Source: JAANXG01 sp034520625 (GTDB lineage Bacteria > Pseudomonadota > Gammaproteobacteria > Arenicellales > JAANXG01). Taken from it: DNA of 64,000 nucleotides. The stretch is taken from contig JAXHNI010000014.1 of the NCBI GenBank assembly GCA_034520625.1, positions 1-64,000 of the forward strand. Direction: 5' to 3'. Within the stretch, counting starts at the first letter, position 1; each line of letters begins with the position of its first letter. The notes under the pieces are model-generated. The model worked only from the letters and a program-made list of their open reading frames with translations. It ran no database searches and was not told the DNA's origin. A program made the translations under genes and the position numbers. Below, one piece after another: positions 44,175 to 52,899 of this stretch.

Positions 44175-45392
44175 TCAATGCGGTTCGTAGTAAGCCTCGA
44201 GGAACCTGCGGGCCACGTAGGCCGGTTTCACCCGCCACTTTTCCTTGCTGACGGTAAGTGAGGCAAAGGCGATCCGGTCATCCCCGCGCTCGGCATAACC
44301 GATGAACCACTCGTTTAGACCCGCGGGCCGGGCGCCGGTCAGCGTTCCGGTCTTGCCGCCGACTTCGACGCCTTCCCGGTCGAAGCCCCGGAAATGCCTA
44401 CGGGCCGAACCGCTTTTCACCGTCTCCCGCATCAGGGTGCGCATCTCCGCCACCGTCTCCGGCGCGATCGCGTCCGACAGCTGCCGCGGCTCGCCGACAT
44501 ATACCGGCCAACCGTACTGATTGGTAAGCCGCTCCACCACGTAGGGCACGGGAATCCGGCCGTTGCCGCCGACGGCGCTGGCGAGCAAGGCGCCGTGGGC
44601 CGGGCTGAGGGTGTTGCGGTTGGTCCATCCGGAGGCCACTTCCGCCAGCACCCACTGATCGTCTTCGATGTCGCTGCGACCCAGGTCCAGGGGCAGGTCG
44701 GTGAGCACGTCGTAACGGTTGAAGGCGAACCGCCGGGCGTATTCCCTCAGGGAACCGGCACCCAGTTGATACACCCCCAGACGGGCGAACACCGTATTGA
44801 CCGAATCGCCGAACGCCTCGGCGAGAGTCGGGCGGCGGGTCCATTTGTGATCGGTATGATTCAGTACCTGCTTCTTGTACAGGCTGGTGGATTTGCCGTT
44901 GTAGGGCAGAATGGATTCCGGGTGCGCGATATCAGTATCCAGGACCGCCGCCGCGGTGATCGTCTTGAAAACCGACGCAGCGGGAAACAGCGCATGCAGA
45001 GCCAGGTGGCCGTGGATGTTGTCCTCGGGGTTCCTGAAGGAATCCGCGTAGGCGATTACCGCGCCCGTGTCGGCATCCATGGCGAAGAACGCCGCGTAGT
45101 CCGGTCCGTAGCGTTCGTAAGTCTCGTCGAGGTGTGTTTGCAGCTCCGGCCGGATGGTGTATTCCGCGGTGACATCCGTCCATTGATCCTGGTCACGGCC
45201 GCTTATGCGGAACGTTTCCGGAAACTGTTCCCGGACCATGGACTCCTTGAGGGCCACGTGAACCGTCTGCACGTCTATGCCCGTCACCTGGGTGCGACTG
45301 AACCGCACCGCGCCGAGCTCGATCGGCAGCGCGCTGAGGTAGGCCAGCAGACCGGCCGCAAACAGCCCTGCGTAGCGTCCGCGCGTCTTCAT
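44175..45392 (-). CDS. Small transpeptidase-domain penicillin-binding protein
   Basis: A 405-residue protein with an N-terminal membrane anchor (YAGLFAAGLLAYLSAL) and a penicillin-binding transpeptidase domain. The active-site motifs are SxxK in PAASVFKTITAA, SxN in FGDSVNTVF, and KTG in VGGKTGTLTG. Unlike FtsI or PBP2 it lacks the long dimerisation domain; only about 100 residues separate the anchor from the catalytic region. All three motifs are intact, so it may be an active DD-transpeptidase or carboxypeptidase. The start at 45392 (MKTRGRY) is preferred to 45482. Physiological role not known. Confidence 0.8.
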   Translation of the reverse strand: MKTRGRYAGLFAAGLLAYLSALPIELGAVRFSRTQVTGIDVQTVHVALKESMVREQFPETFRISGRDQDQWTDVTAEYTIRPELQTHLDETYERYGPDYAAFFAMDADTGAVIAYADSFRNPEDNIHGHLALHALFPAASVFKTITAAAVLDTDIAHPESILPYNGKSTSLYKKQVLNHTDHKWTRRPTLAEAFGDSVNTVFARLGVYQLGAGSLREYARRFAFNRYDVLTDLPLDLGRSDIEDDQWVLAEVASGWTNRNTLSPAHGALLASAVGGNGRIPVPYVVERLTNQYGWPVYVGEPRQLSDAIAPETVAEMRTLMRETVKSGSARRHFRGFDREGVEVGGKTGTLTGARPAGLNEWFIGYAERGDDRIAFASLTVSKEKWRVKPAYVARRFLEAYYEPH

Positions 45393-45555
45393 GGCAATGG
45401 GGGCACCCGTCGGCAGATATCGGCCTCGCTCCAGGGGACGGTGTCCTTCATGATACGCCGGAATAGGCCTCCGATGAAGCACGCGGCCGGGCGGGGCGCG
45501 GCCGGCGCGGCCGGGGTGGTAGTATCGTCTTGTACAATCTCAATCACGGCTGGTT

Positions 45556-45873
45556 TTGGGCAGTTCAGCGTTTTTCAACTTGACCGCGATATTCCTGGCG
45601 TTTGGCCTGATCTGGTGCTGGCATGACAACATGCGCGCCAGGGAGACCGCAATGGCCTGTGCGCGGCGCTATTGCCACGATCAACGGTTCCAGTTTCTCG
45701 ACGGCAGCGTCTGCCTCCGGGCTATTGTATTCAGTTTTGCACATCGTTGCTTCCGGCGCCATTACGATTTCTACTACACGCGGGACAGCCACGACCGGCG
45801 GCGTGGTACAGTAATCATGCTGGGCCGCGAGGTTGAGCATTTTCTGATCGATGAAGACACGGTGGTGATGTAG
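45556..45873 (+). CDS. DUF3301 family small membrane protein
   Basis: A 105-residue protein with one N-terminal membrane helix (FFNLTAIFLAFGLIWCW), then MRARETAMACARRYCHDQ, FQFLDGSVCLRA and a C-terminal basic stretch. This is the pattern of the DUF3301 family. The function of that family is not known. The start is taken as TTG at 45556; another TTG at 45580 would still leave most of the helix. A secreted-protein gene follows 11 nt later in the same direction. Confidence 0.7.
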   Translation: MGSSAFFNLTAIFLAFGLIWCWHDNMRARETAMACARRYCHDQRFQFLDGSVCLRAIVFSFAHRCFRRHYDFYYTRDSHDRRRGTVIMLGREVEHFLIDEDTVVM

Positions 45874-45884
45874 GGATTCCGGCC

Positions 45885-46469
45885 ATGAAACGTGACAAGA
45901 CTGCCGCAGCCATATACCTGACGCTCCTGCTGGCCGCCGCGCTCGCGACTTCCGCTGCGCCCGCCCAGGACGAGGCGCCCGAGCCGGCCACCGGGGACGG
46001 CGCCACGGCCCCCGAGCCGAGCACGACGGCCCCGGATCAGCAGCCCAGGAGCGCGGCGGAAATGGTGACCGAGTACCTGGAGCAGGACATTTTCCTGCGC
46101 CCGGGCGTCGGCCTGAACAAAGTCAGCGTCGGCACGTCCTTCGAGCAGGTACTGGCGGCCTGGGGGGAACCCACCAGCCGCGGCACCCACAACCTCGTCG
46201 ACAACAAATGGACGTACCGGATCGGCGAAAGCTCCCGGATCATTCTGACCGGCGGCGACAGCGTCAAGACCATGCGCATACAGGGCGGCATCAGCTCGCC
46301 GTACAGCACCACCGAAGGCGCGTCCTTCGGCATGGCGCAGCACCAGCTCGCGACCATCTACGGGCCCAGGGAGGCTGAATCGGGGACGGTGAGCTATGAC
46401 GAGCGCGGCGTGGGCTTCGTTCTGAACCAGGGGCAGGTCACCGAGATCCGGATATTCGCCCCGGATTAG
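45885..46469 (+). CDS. Secreted protein with two BamE/SmpA-like repeats
   Basis: A 194-residue protein. A signal peptide (IYLTLLLAAALATSAAPAQ) and a Pro/Ala/Thr-rich linker (residues ~25-55) precede two similar halves. The first (VSVGTSFEQVLAAWGEPTSR to VKTMRIQGG) and the second (EGASFGMAQHQLATIYGPRE to VTEIRIFAPD) both read like the BamE/SmpA fold: helix, turn with Gly-x-Pro, strands. I do not recognise a named family. Its last codons and stop lie within a palindrome shared with the convergent rppH gene. Confidence 0.65.
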   Translation: MKRDKTAAAIYLTLLLAAALATSAAPAQDEAPEPATGDGATAPEPSTTAPDQQPRSAAEMVTEYLEQDIFLRPGVGLNKVSVGTSFEQVLAAWGEPTSRGTHNLVDNKWTYRIGESSRIILTGGDSVKTMRIQGGISSPYSTTEGASFGMAQHQLATIYGPREAESGTVSYDERGVGFVLNQGQVTEIRIFAPD

Positions 46470-46489
46470 ACCGCGGTTAATCCGGGGCG
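46457..46489. repeat. Palindrome holding both stop codons of convergent genes
   Basis: CGCCCCGGATTA (46457-46468) and TAATCCGGGGCG (46478-46489) are exact complements around GACCGCGGT, whose centre is again palindromic. Both genes therefore end in Ala-Pro-Asp. The hairpin may act as a shared transcription end, though there is no U-run. Confidence 0.7.
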
Positions 46490-47070
46490 CCGGACTTGGA
46501 CGAGGGTGCCGTACCGGCCGCGCGTTTGCGCTCGGGAAACCAGAAATCCATGTACGCCCTGACGAACGGATTGAGCTCGACCCAGACCGACTCATACACC
46601 GGCCGCTTGAAGTCGACGATTTCCTGGACCGCGAACCACCAGTCCGCCCAGATCCACTTGTCGAACTCGGGCCGCCTGGTGGCCGACAGGCACACCTGCG
46701 AGTCGTCACCCCTCAGGGCGAGCAGGCACCAGATCTGTTTCTGGCCCCGGAACCGGGTATTACCCCGCTGGCGGGTCCGCCGGAGAAAGCATTTCGGCAG
46801 ATCGTAGCGCAGCCACCGGGAAGTATGGGCGATCATGCTGACCTGGTGGTTCTCGAGCCCGACCTCTTCGTACAATTCCCGGAACAGCGCGTCGTCGAGG
46901 GATTCGTCCCGCTTGATACCGCCCTGGGGGAACTGCCAGCCGTCCCGGTTCGTGCGCCGGGCCCAGAGCACCTTTCCGGTACGGTTCGTCAGCACAATGC
47001 CGATATTGGGACGGTATCCATCGTCCCAATGCAGCTCTTCATATATGCTTGATGGTAGATCGAAGCTCAT
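46477..47070 (-). CDS. rppH: RNA pyrophosphohydrolase RppH
   Basis: A 197-residue Nudix enzyme that removes pyrophosphate from mRNA 5' ends to trigger decay. It has GYRPNIGIVLTNRTGKVLWARR, QFPQGGIKRDESLDDALFRE with the Nudix box continuing LYEEVGL, and FDKWIWADWWF. Compared with E. coli RppH (176 residues) it has about 16 extra residues before GYRPN and a basic tail. The start at 47070 could be further in. It converges on the secreted-protein gene. Confidence 0.9.
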   Translation of the reverse strand: MSFDLPSSIYEELHWDDGYRPNIGIVLTNRTGKVLWARRTNRDGWQFPQGGIKRDESLDDALFRELYEEVGLENHQVSMIAHTSRWLRYDLPKCFLRRTRQRGNTRFRGQKQIWCLLALRGDDSQVCLSATRRPEFDKWIWADWWFAVQEIVDFKRPVYESVWVELNPFVRAYMDFWFPERKRAAGTAPSSKSGAPD

Positions 47071-47176
47071 CGAGCGAAAAATTACAATATTACCGTTTCG
47101 TTACAGGATATTTTTCCATGATACGTCGATTCCGGCAAATCCCCGGCGCAGAATCAATCAGCGGCGCGGCTACGGC

Positions 47177-47827
47177 ATGACTTTAGCCCTGTTCGATCTG
47201 GACTATACGCTCCTCAAGGGGGACAGCGACCACTCCTGGGGACTTTTCCTCGCCGAACGCGGACTCGTGGACCCCGGGACCTTCGTCGAGCGCAGCGACC
47301 ACTACCTGGCCGAATACAACGCCGGCCGCCTTAATATGCAGGAATTCCTGGCGTTTCAACTGGCGCCGCTGGCCCGGGCGCCCCACGAGACACTGGTGAG
47401 CCTGCGCAGCGAGTACCTGGTGGAAAAGATCCACCCTTTCATCACGGAGCCGGCACGGGAGCTCGTGGCGCACCACCGGGAACGGGGCGACACGCTGGTG
47501 GTCATCACCGCCACCTGCGATTTCGTCACCCGCCCGATCGCGGACCTGTTCGGCATCGAGCACCTGATCGCCACCGAGCTGGAGTTCGTGGACGGCGCCT
47601 TCACGGGCGGTATCGTCGGCGAACCGTGCTTCCGGGAAGGCAAGGTCACCAAACTGCGGGCGTGGATGACCGAAACGGGCCACGACCTCCGGGGCAGCTG
47701 GTTCTACACCGATTCCCGCAACGACCTGCCCCTGCTGGAGGAAGTGGACCACCCCGTCGCCGTGAACCCGGACGCGGTCCTGGAGCAGGAAGCCCACAAG
47801 CGGAGCTGGCCGATTCACCGGTTCTGA
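47177..47827 (+). CDS. HAD-IB family phosphatase (SerB-like)
   Basis: A 216-residue HAD hydrolase. Motif I is LFDLDYTLLKGDSD (nucleophile Asp near residue 7), motif II is VVITATCDFVT, and motif III/IV is SWFYTDSRNDLPLLEEV. Members of this IB subgroup hydrolyse phosphoserine or related small phosphates; this one is often annotated as a histidinol-phosphatase or SerB-like protein. The substrate cannot be told. The start at 47177 fits motif I; the frame upstream is antisense to rppH. Confidence 0.85.
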   Translation: MTLALFDLDYTLLKGDSDHSWGLFLAERGLVDPGTFVERSDHYLAEYNAGRLNMQEFLAFQLAPLARAPHETLVSLRSEYLVEKIHPFITEPARELVAHHRERGDTLVVITATCDFVTRPIADLFGIEHLIATELEFVDGAFTGGIVGEPCFREGKVTKLRAWMTETGHDLRGSWFYTDSRNDLPLLEEVDHPVAVNPDAVLEQEAHKRSWPIHRF

Positions 47828-47878
47828 CTGGGCACAAGCCCACCACAGCTTTTACACCATTCAGCGAATGATCGGGGT

Positions 47879-47988
47879 GGCCAGTGCCGGGGACCGTCCC
47901 CCAGGGCTGTCGAAAACAGGGATGTTTGAGCCAGAGCGTACAGGGACGTATTTACAGCGGCCCTGGGGGGCGGTCCCCGGCACTGGCC
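47879..47988. repeat. Foldback element 2 (covarying arms, conserved core)
   Basis: 29-nt arms (47879-47907, beginning GGCCAGTGCCGGGGACC; and 47960-47988, its complement with one mismatch) enclose a 52-nt core with CAGGGATGTTTGAGCCAGAG and GCGTACAGGGACGTATT. It lies between the HAD gene and the pilus ATPase gene. Confidence 0.85.
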
Positions 47989-48094
47989 CATTCTCTAACG
48001 CGGGTTCTCGAACCGGGGCGCGACCTGCGGGAGTGCGCCAACCCCTGACCACTCAGAGAGGCTCTGAAAAGCCACAATACAAGTGCCCCTTTGG

Positions 48095-49234
48095 TCAAAA
48101 CCCGTCGAGCTTGAGCTTGAGGTCGGTGGGACTGGTGGCGTGCTGCAGCGCCATCTCGTCGGTGATGTCGCCCTTGCGGCACAGCTCGAACAGATGCTGG
48201 TCGAAGGACAGCATGCCCTCCACGATCGCGCCGCCCTTGACCAGGTCGGAAATCTCCTTGACCCGCAGCGGGTCCAGGATCAGCTCCCGCACCCGCGGGC
48301 TGGCGGTCATGACCTCGCAGGCCACGGTTCGGCCATTGCCGTCGGCGCGGGGCATCAGCCGCTGCGCCACCACCGCCCGCAGGTTCTGGGCGAGCTTGGC
48401 CCGAATGGTGCCCTGGGCGTCCGGGGCGAAGGTGGAAATGATCCTCGGAACCGTATCGGCGGCTGCGGGTGAATGCAGTGTCGTGAACACCAGGTGCCCC
48501 GTCTCCGCCGCCGTCAGCGCGGTGTCAATGGACGCGGCGTCCCGCATCTCGCCGAGGAGGATCACGTCCGGGTCCTCGCGCAGGGCGGACACCATGGCCG
48601 CCGGAAACGAAGCCGCATCGGCGCCGATCTCTCGCTGGGAAATGATGCTGCGGTGGTCGTGGAACAGGTACTCGACCGGATCCTCGATGGTGATGATGTT
48701 CTTGGCGTAATTAAAGTTGATCTCGTTGATCAGCGAGGCGAGCGTCGTGGACTTGCCGCTGCCCGTCGCACCGGTGAGGATGACCAGGCCGCGCTCGAAG
48801 CGGGTGAAGTCCTTGACCACCGGCGGCAGGCCGAGCGCCTCGGGCTTCGGGACATGGGTCTCGATAACCCGCAGCGCCATGGCGAGGGTCCCACGCTGGT
48901 AGTAGACGTTGACGCGAACCCGGCCGATGTTCTTGAGCCCGATGGAGCTGTCCACCTGGTAATTTTCATGGAGCAGCTTGCGGTGGCGCTCTCCGAGCAC
49001 CACCGAAACCAGGGCCTCGGTATCCGGCACGGCAAGCACCGGAAAATCGCGCAGCGGCCTCAGCACGCCGTCGATGCGCAGGTAAGGATGGTTCTTGACC
49101 TTGAGATGGATATCCGACGCCTTGTGCTGCGTGGCGGTCTGCAACAGGCGGGTCAGGAACCTGAGCGCGTCACCGCCCTCGGCGCTGGGGGGCGCGATCG
49201 CGTGGCCGGTCGTCACCGGGGATACCGTGCTCAT
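48095..49234 (-). CDS. PilT/PilU-family type IV pilus retraction ATPase
   Basis: A 379-residue hexameric ATPase that drives pilus disassembly. HKASDIHLKVKNHPYLRIDG opens the PAS-like N-terminal domain. Walker A is GATGSGKST, the Asp box IITIEDPVEYLF, Walker B DPDVILLGEMRD, and the His box ETGHLVFTTLHS. The canonical PilT AIRNLIRE motif is replaced by SPRVRELILDPLR, and NLRAVVAQRL resembles both PilT and PilU. I therefore do not assign one symbol. It is remote from pilBCD at 2852-6827. Confidence 0.9.
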   Translation of the reverse strand: MSTVSPVTTGHAIAPPSAEGGDALRFLTRLLQTATQHKASDIHLKVKNHPYLRIDGVLRPLRDFPVLAVPDTEALVSVVLGERHRKLLHENYQVDSSIGLKNIGRVRVNVYYQRGTLAMALRVIETHVPKPEALGLPPVVKDFTRFERGLVILTGATGSGKSTTLASLINEINFNYAKNIITIEDPVEYLFHDHRSIISQREIGADAASFPAAMVSALREDPDVILLGEMRDAASIDTALTAAETGHLVFTTLHSPAAADTVPRIISTFAPDAQGTIRAKLAQNLRAVVAQRLMPRADGNGRTVACEVMTASPRVRELILDPLRVKEISDLVKGGAIVEGMLSFDQHLFELCRKGDITDEMALQHATSPTDLKLKLDGF

Positions 49235-49401
49235 GAAACGAAGCCCTCCGCCTTGCGGTCACGTCTCGACGCGCCGTCCACGGTCGGCCGGTCGATACGG
49301 ACCATGTTTATCTCGTTGATCAAGCGCAGGATATCCTTCTCCAACGCCCTGCCAATATCAAGGATAGTCAAGGCGGCACGGAAATGTAAGCGGGGCGGCT
49401 C

Positions 49402-50472
49402 TCAGGCGGCGCTTTCGAATCGTGCCAGCGCGTCGCCGGAGTCCAGGACCCGACGGACGGTCTCGGCGCCGTCGGCAAGGGTATCCACGCGGCCGGCGCC
49501 CAGCAGAGCGACAGCACCCGCATATGCCAGGCTGTCCCGGGCGGCGCCGGACTGGCCGGCCAGGGCCGCGAGACCGTGCTCCACGGCAGGGGGGGCGTTC
49601 GCCGCGGGATCCCCATCGGGAGCCGGAACTGCACGGACCGGGGCGTCATGAATGCCCGCCAGCGCGGCGTTCAGGGACACGGGCTCGCCCGGTTTCCCGT
49701 CGCGGGACAGGAACAGCTTGCTGCTCGCCTGAAGGGACGGCACGACGCCGCCCTCCACGCCCTTGACGATCACCGCGCCGTCGAACCCGGCGGTATCCGC
49801 CAGCATGGCATAGACTCTCGGATAGTTGTTGTGCACGTAGCCTACGAACGCCAGGTTGCGGCGGCGCGCCGACAATGGCTTCATGATCACTTCGCAGGTG
49901 GACAACAGCGGCCGCTTGACCATCAGGCGCCTGAGGGCGGTCAGCCGGTGCAGGCGGGGAGTGGTTACGGCCTGGTCGAGATACGCCCAGCCGACATCCG
50001 GCGCGGCGAGCTGCCCACCGCCCTGGGCCACCGTCATGGTCACCGACTTCCCCGCCGCGCGCAGAACGTGGTGATGGGTGAGACCGAACTTCGGCGCGAC
50101 CGTCTCCACACCGCAGCTCAGGCATGGCAGGCCGCAGGCCCCCAGCACCGCGGGCAGGAACGGTGACATCGGGAGGCCGCGGTTGAACCCGTTGAAGGGG
50201 TCGGCGATGGTTATCATCTCGTCGACATCCGCCGTCCCGCGGTCAGAGCTGTCCAGCAGCGCCCGGAACACCCCGCGGTTCTCGTCGTCGGTTTCCCGCT
50301 TCATGCGCAGCGCGATGAGGAACAGTGCCGCCTGGACATCGCCGACCTCCTCGTCCAGCACCGCCGTCATGCCCCGGTAAGCCTCATCTTCCGAAATGTC
50401 CTTGCTCATTTCGGGGCCGGTGGCAATACGCTCTATAATCGAGCGCATGAGGATTTCCGCTTCGCTGGACAT
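49402..50472 (-). CDS. Anthranilate phosphoribosyltransferase-like protein (TrpD2/YbiB family)
   Basis: A 356-residue member of the TrpD/thymidine-phosphorylase fold. The N-terminal helical domain (IIERIATGPEMSKDISEDEAYRGM) is followed by an alpha/beta domain with GVETVAPKFGLTHHHVLRAAG in the place of the TrpD phosphate loop. The classical TrpD GTGGD motif is absent. TrpD2 (YbiB) proteins bind nucleic acid and lack TrpD activity; that role is inferred for this protein. It is divergent from cysG, 98 nt apart. Confidence 0.8.
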   Translation of the reverse strand: MSSEAEILMRSIIERIATGPEMSKDISEDEAYRGMTAVLDEEVGDVQAALFLIALRMKRETDDENRGVFRALLDSSDRGTADVDEMITIADPFNGFNRGLPMSPFLPAVLGACGLPCLSCGVETVAPKFGLTHHHVLRAAGKSVTMTVAQGGGQLAAPDVGWAYLDQAVTTPRLHRLTALRRLMVKRPLLSTCEVIMKPLSARRRNLAFVGYVHNNYPRVYAMLADTAGFDGAVIVKGVEGGVVPSLQASSKLFLSRDGKPGEPVSLNAALAGIHDAPVRAVPAPDGDPAANAPPAVEHGLAALAGQSGAARDSLAYAGAVALLGAGRVDTLADGAETVRRVLDSGDALARFESAA

Positions 50473-50570
50473 GGGATTGGCAAATTCGCTCGTCGGGTTT
50501 ACAGGCTACGCACGCCGTTTCCGCGGCCCGGCGCGGCGGGTATTGTAAAGGAATTCCCGCGCCCGCCGTC

Positions 50571-51977
50571 ATGGATCAACCACCGCTGCTGCCGATATTC
50601 CTGCGTATCCAGGGCCAGCACTGCCTGGTGGTCGGCGGCGGCCCGGTAGCGGCGCGCAAGCTGCGGACCCTGGCCCGTGCCGGCGCGGGCATCACCATCG
50701 TCGCGCCGGCGCTGGACGACGATCTGGCCCGGGAGCTCGAATCCCTCAATGCGACACACCTTGCCCGGAACTTCCGGGACAACGATATCGCCGGCCGGTC
50801 CCTGGTGGTCGCCGCCACCGACTCCATCGAGATCAACGAGCATATCGCGGGCCTTGCCCGTGGCCGCGGCATCCCGGTGAATGTCGTGAATCAGCCCGGT
50901 GCCGGGACGTTCATTTTTCCCTCCGTCGTGGACCGCGATCCGGTCACCATCGCGGTGTCCACCGGCGGGCAGGCCCCGGCCCTGGCGCGCTGGCTGCGGG
51001 GACACCTGGAGACGGTGATCCCGGACCGCTTCGGCGGCCTCGCTCGGCTGATCGGCCGCTACCGGGAAGACGTCAATCGCCGATACCCGGCCACCGCGGG
51101 CCGGCGGCGCTTCTGGGAGCGCGCCCTGCATGGTCCGCTGTCGGAATTCCTGTTCCACAATCAGCCCCGGCAGGCGGCCGGGGTACTGGACGAGCTCCTT
51201 GCCCTCGACCCGGACGAAACACCGGTGGGCCAGGTTGCTCTGGTGGGCGCCGGACCCGGCGACCCCGATCTGCTGACATTCCGCGCCCTGCGGCTCATCC
51301 AGCAGGCGGATGTCGTGCTCTATGACCGGCTGGTGAGCCCGCCCATTCTGGATCTCATCCCCCGCCGCGCGGAGCGGCTGTACGTCGGCAAGGCCCGGTC
51401 CGATCACAGCGTGCCCCAGGAACACATCAACCAGCATCTTATCGACCACGCCCGGTTGGGCAAGCGGGTGCTGCGGCTCAAGGGCGGGGATCCGTTCATT
51501 TTCGGGCGCGGCGGCGAGGAGATCGACGGCCTGGCGCGGCACGGCATTCCCTTCCAGGTGGTGCCGGGCATCACCGCGGCCAGCGGCTGTGCCGCCTATG
51601 CCGGCATCCCCCTGACACACCGCGACCACGCGCAATCCTGCATCCTCGTCACCGGTCATACCCGGAACGGGACCCTGGATCTGCCATGGGACGCGCTGGT
51701 GCAGCCGCAGCAGACCATCGTGGTGTACATGGGCCTGACCGGACTGGACATCCTTTGCCGGGAGCTCATCCGCCGCGGCATGGCCGACGAGACTCCGGCC
51801 GCCCTCGTCGAGCGCGGTACGATGCCGGCGCAGCGGGTCATCAAGGCCACCCTGGCGGACCTGCCGGAAGCGGTGGCGTCAGCGCAGGTACACGGCCCCA
51901 CCCTGGTGATAATCGGCAGCGTCGTCCGGCTTCGGGACCGTCTCGGCTGGTTCGAATCCTGGCAGGACCCGGATTGA
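50571..51977 (+). CDS. cysG: Trifunctional siroheme synthase CysG
   Basis: A 468-residue fusion. Residues ~1-205 are the precorrin-2 dehydrogenase/sirohydrochlorin ferrochelatase (CLVVGGGPVAARKLRTL binds NAD; NQPGAGTFIFPSVVDR). Residues ~215-460 are the uroporphyrinogen-III C-methyltransferase (VALVGAGPGDPDLLTFRA, LYDRLVSPPIL, RLKGGDPFIFGRGGEE). Together they convert uroporphyrinogen III to siroheme, the cofactor of sulfite and nitrite reductases. Length is normal. A REP-like unit follows. Confidence 0.96.
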   Translation: MDQPPLLPIFLRIQGQHCLVVGGGPVAARKLRTLARAGAGITIVAPALDDDLARELESLNATHLARNFRDNDIAGRSLVVAATDSIEINEHIAGLARGRGIPVNVVNQPGAGTFIFPSVVDRDPVTIAVSTGGQAPALARWLRGHLETVIPDRFGGLARLIGRYREDVNRRYPATAGRRRFWERALHGPLSEFLFHNQPRQAAGVLDELLALDPDETPVGQVALVGAGPGDPDLLTFRALRLIQQADVVLYDRLVSPPILDLIPRRAERLYVGKARSDHSVPQEHINQHLIDHARLGKRVLRLKGGDPFIFGRGGEEIDGLARHGIPFQVVPGITAASGCAAYAGIPLTHRDHAQSCILVTGHTRNGTLDLPWDALVQPQQTIVVYMGLTGLDILCRELIRRGMADETPAALVERGTMPAQRVIKATLADLPEAVASAQVHGPTLVIIGSVVRLRDRLGWFESWQDPD

Positions 51978-52007
51978 CCATGATGCGTCAAAACGACGCC
52001 ATTCATT

Positions 52008-52030
52008 GTGGGTAAGGCTTTACGCCTTAC
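52008..52030. repeat. Short REP-like palindrome after cysG
   Basis: GTGGGTAAGGCTTTACGCCT then TAC is a divergent unit of the REP-like family: a GTGGG foot and a GTAAGGC/GCCTTAC stem. Confidence 0.45.
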
Positions 52031-52051
52031 ATGCCAGCGATGGTCGAGAAT

Positions 52052-52080
52052 AAAAAAAGGGGCTCCCGTAAGAGCCCCCG
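52052..52080 (-). terminator. Intrinsic terminator of the lipoprotein gene
   Basis: On the minus strand GGGGCTCTTACGGGAGCCCC is followed by TTTTTTT. The 8-bp GC stem and U-run lie about 30 nt after the lipoprotein stop. Confidence 0.85.
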
Positions 52081-52107
52081 CATTACTGACTCCTGTGGGA
52101 TCAGCGT

Positions 52108-52899
52108 TTAGCCATTCTGACCGTTGCCGATGCCCTGGGGAGGCCCGGCTTGGTCCGGTCGACCGCCGCTGCTGTCAGCGTCCGAGAAGTCGTCGCTCGC
52201 GTCATCCTCGCTGACCTCGGTCTCGTCGGGGCAGGGCCCGAGGGTGTCACCATGCGCCATGTGGCCGGTCAGTGCCGCCGGCGTGCCCACCGAAATGGTG
52301 AACTGCTTGAACGGGCCTGCCTTGTGGCAAACCAGCGTCTTGTTGGCATTGTCTGGATCCTGGAACGCCACGATATTATCTTCGGCTCTTTCAACCGACA
52401 CGCTGGAGATCATGAGGACGCCGGGATCGGTATCCGTCTCACCTTCCACTTCCAGCGTCACCACCACCACTTCGTTGTCACCGACGTCCTGGGTTTCCGC
52501 AGTGCAGGTGCCGTTGTCCAGATCGGCCTCACCGATGCAGATGAAATAGCTGCCCGAGCTCACGGGAAATATCACCTGACCGGAGCCGTCGGTCGTGCCG
52601 GTGGCGACGAGATCGCCGCTTTCGTCCAGCAGATATACTTCCTCGCCGGACTGGGCCAGGGCGCTGCTGATCAGGAACTCCGAGATTCGCGACGCCAGCC
52701 TGGAATCCTCGCGCGTGCCGCCCTGGAAACCCGGCGCATGCGCGGTCTGGGGTGCCTGAATCACCAGACTCGAATTGGCCCCGCCGGTGCCGCCAGTACC
52801 GCTGCCGCCACCCGTGGACACGCTGCCGCCCCCGCAGGCGGCCAGGCCCGCGCCGAACACGGCAATGATGAAAATTGAAATCGCAAATCTGAGCTTCAT
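52108..52899 (-). CDS. Putative lipoprotein with a Cys-His VCHK...HMAHGD motif
   Basis: A 263-residue exported protein. The signal peptide ends in a lipobox (GLAAC, Cys 22) followed by a Gly/Ser/Thr-rich linker. The middle (SGEEVYLLDESGDLVATGTT onward) looks like a small beta domain with a cysteine pair (CIGEADLDNGTC). Near 195-225 the stretch VCHKAGPFKQFTISVG and TGHMAHGDTLGPC carries Cys and His residues spaced as in the CH...HxxHGD...C motif of various secreted bacterial proteins. The tail is acidic, then Gly/Pro-rich. I do not know its function. It has its own terminator. Confidence 0.7.
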   Translation of the reverse strand: MKLRFAISIFIIAVFGAGLAACGGGSVSTGGGSGTGGTGGANSSLVIQAPQTAHAPGFQGGTREDSRLASRISEFLISSALAQSGEEVYLLDESGDLVATGTTDGSGQVIFPVSSGSYFICIGEADLDNGTCTAETQDVGDNEVVVVTLEVEGETDTDPGVLMISSVSVERAEDNIVAFQDPDNANKTLVCHKAGPFKQFTISVGTPAALTGHMAHGDTLGPCPDETEVSEDDASDDFSDADSSGGRPDQAGPPQGIGNGQNG

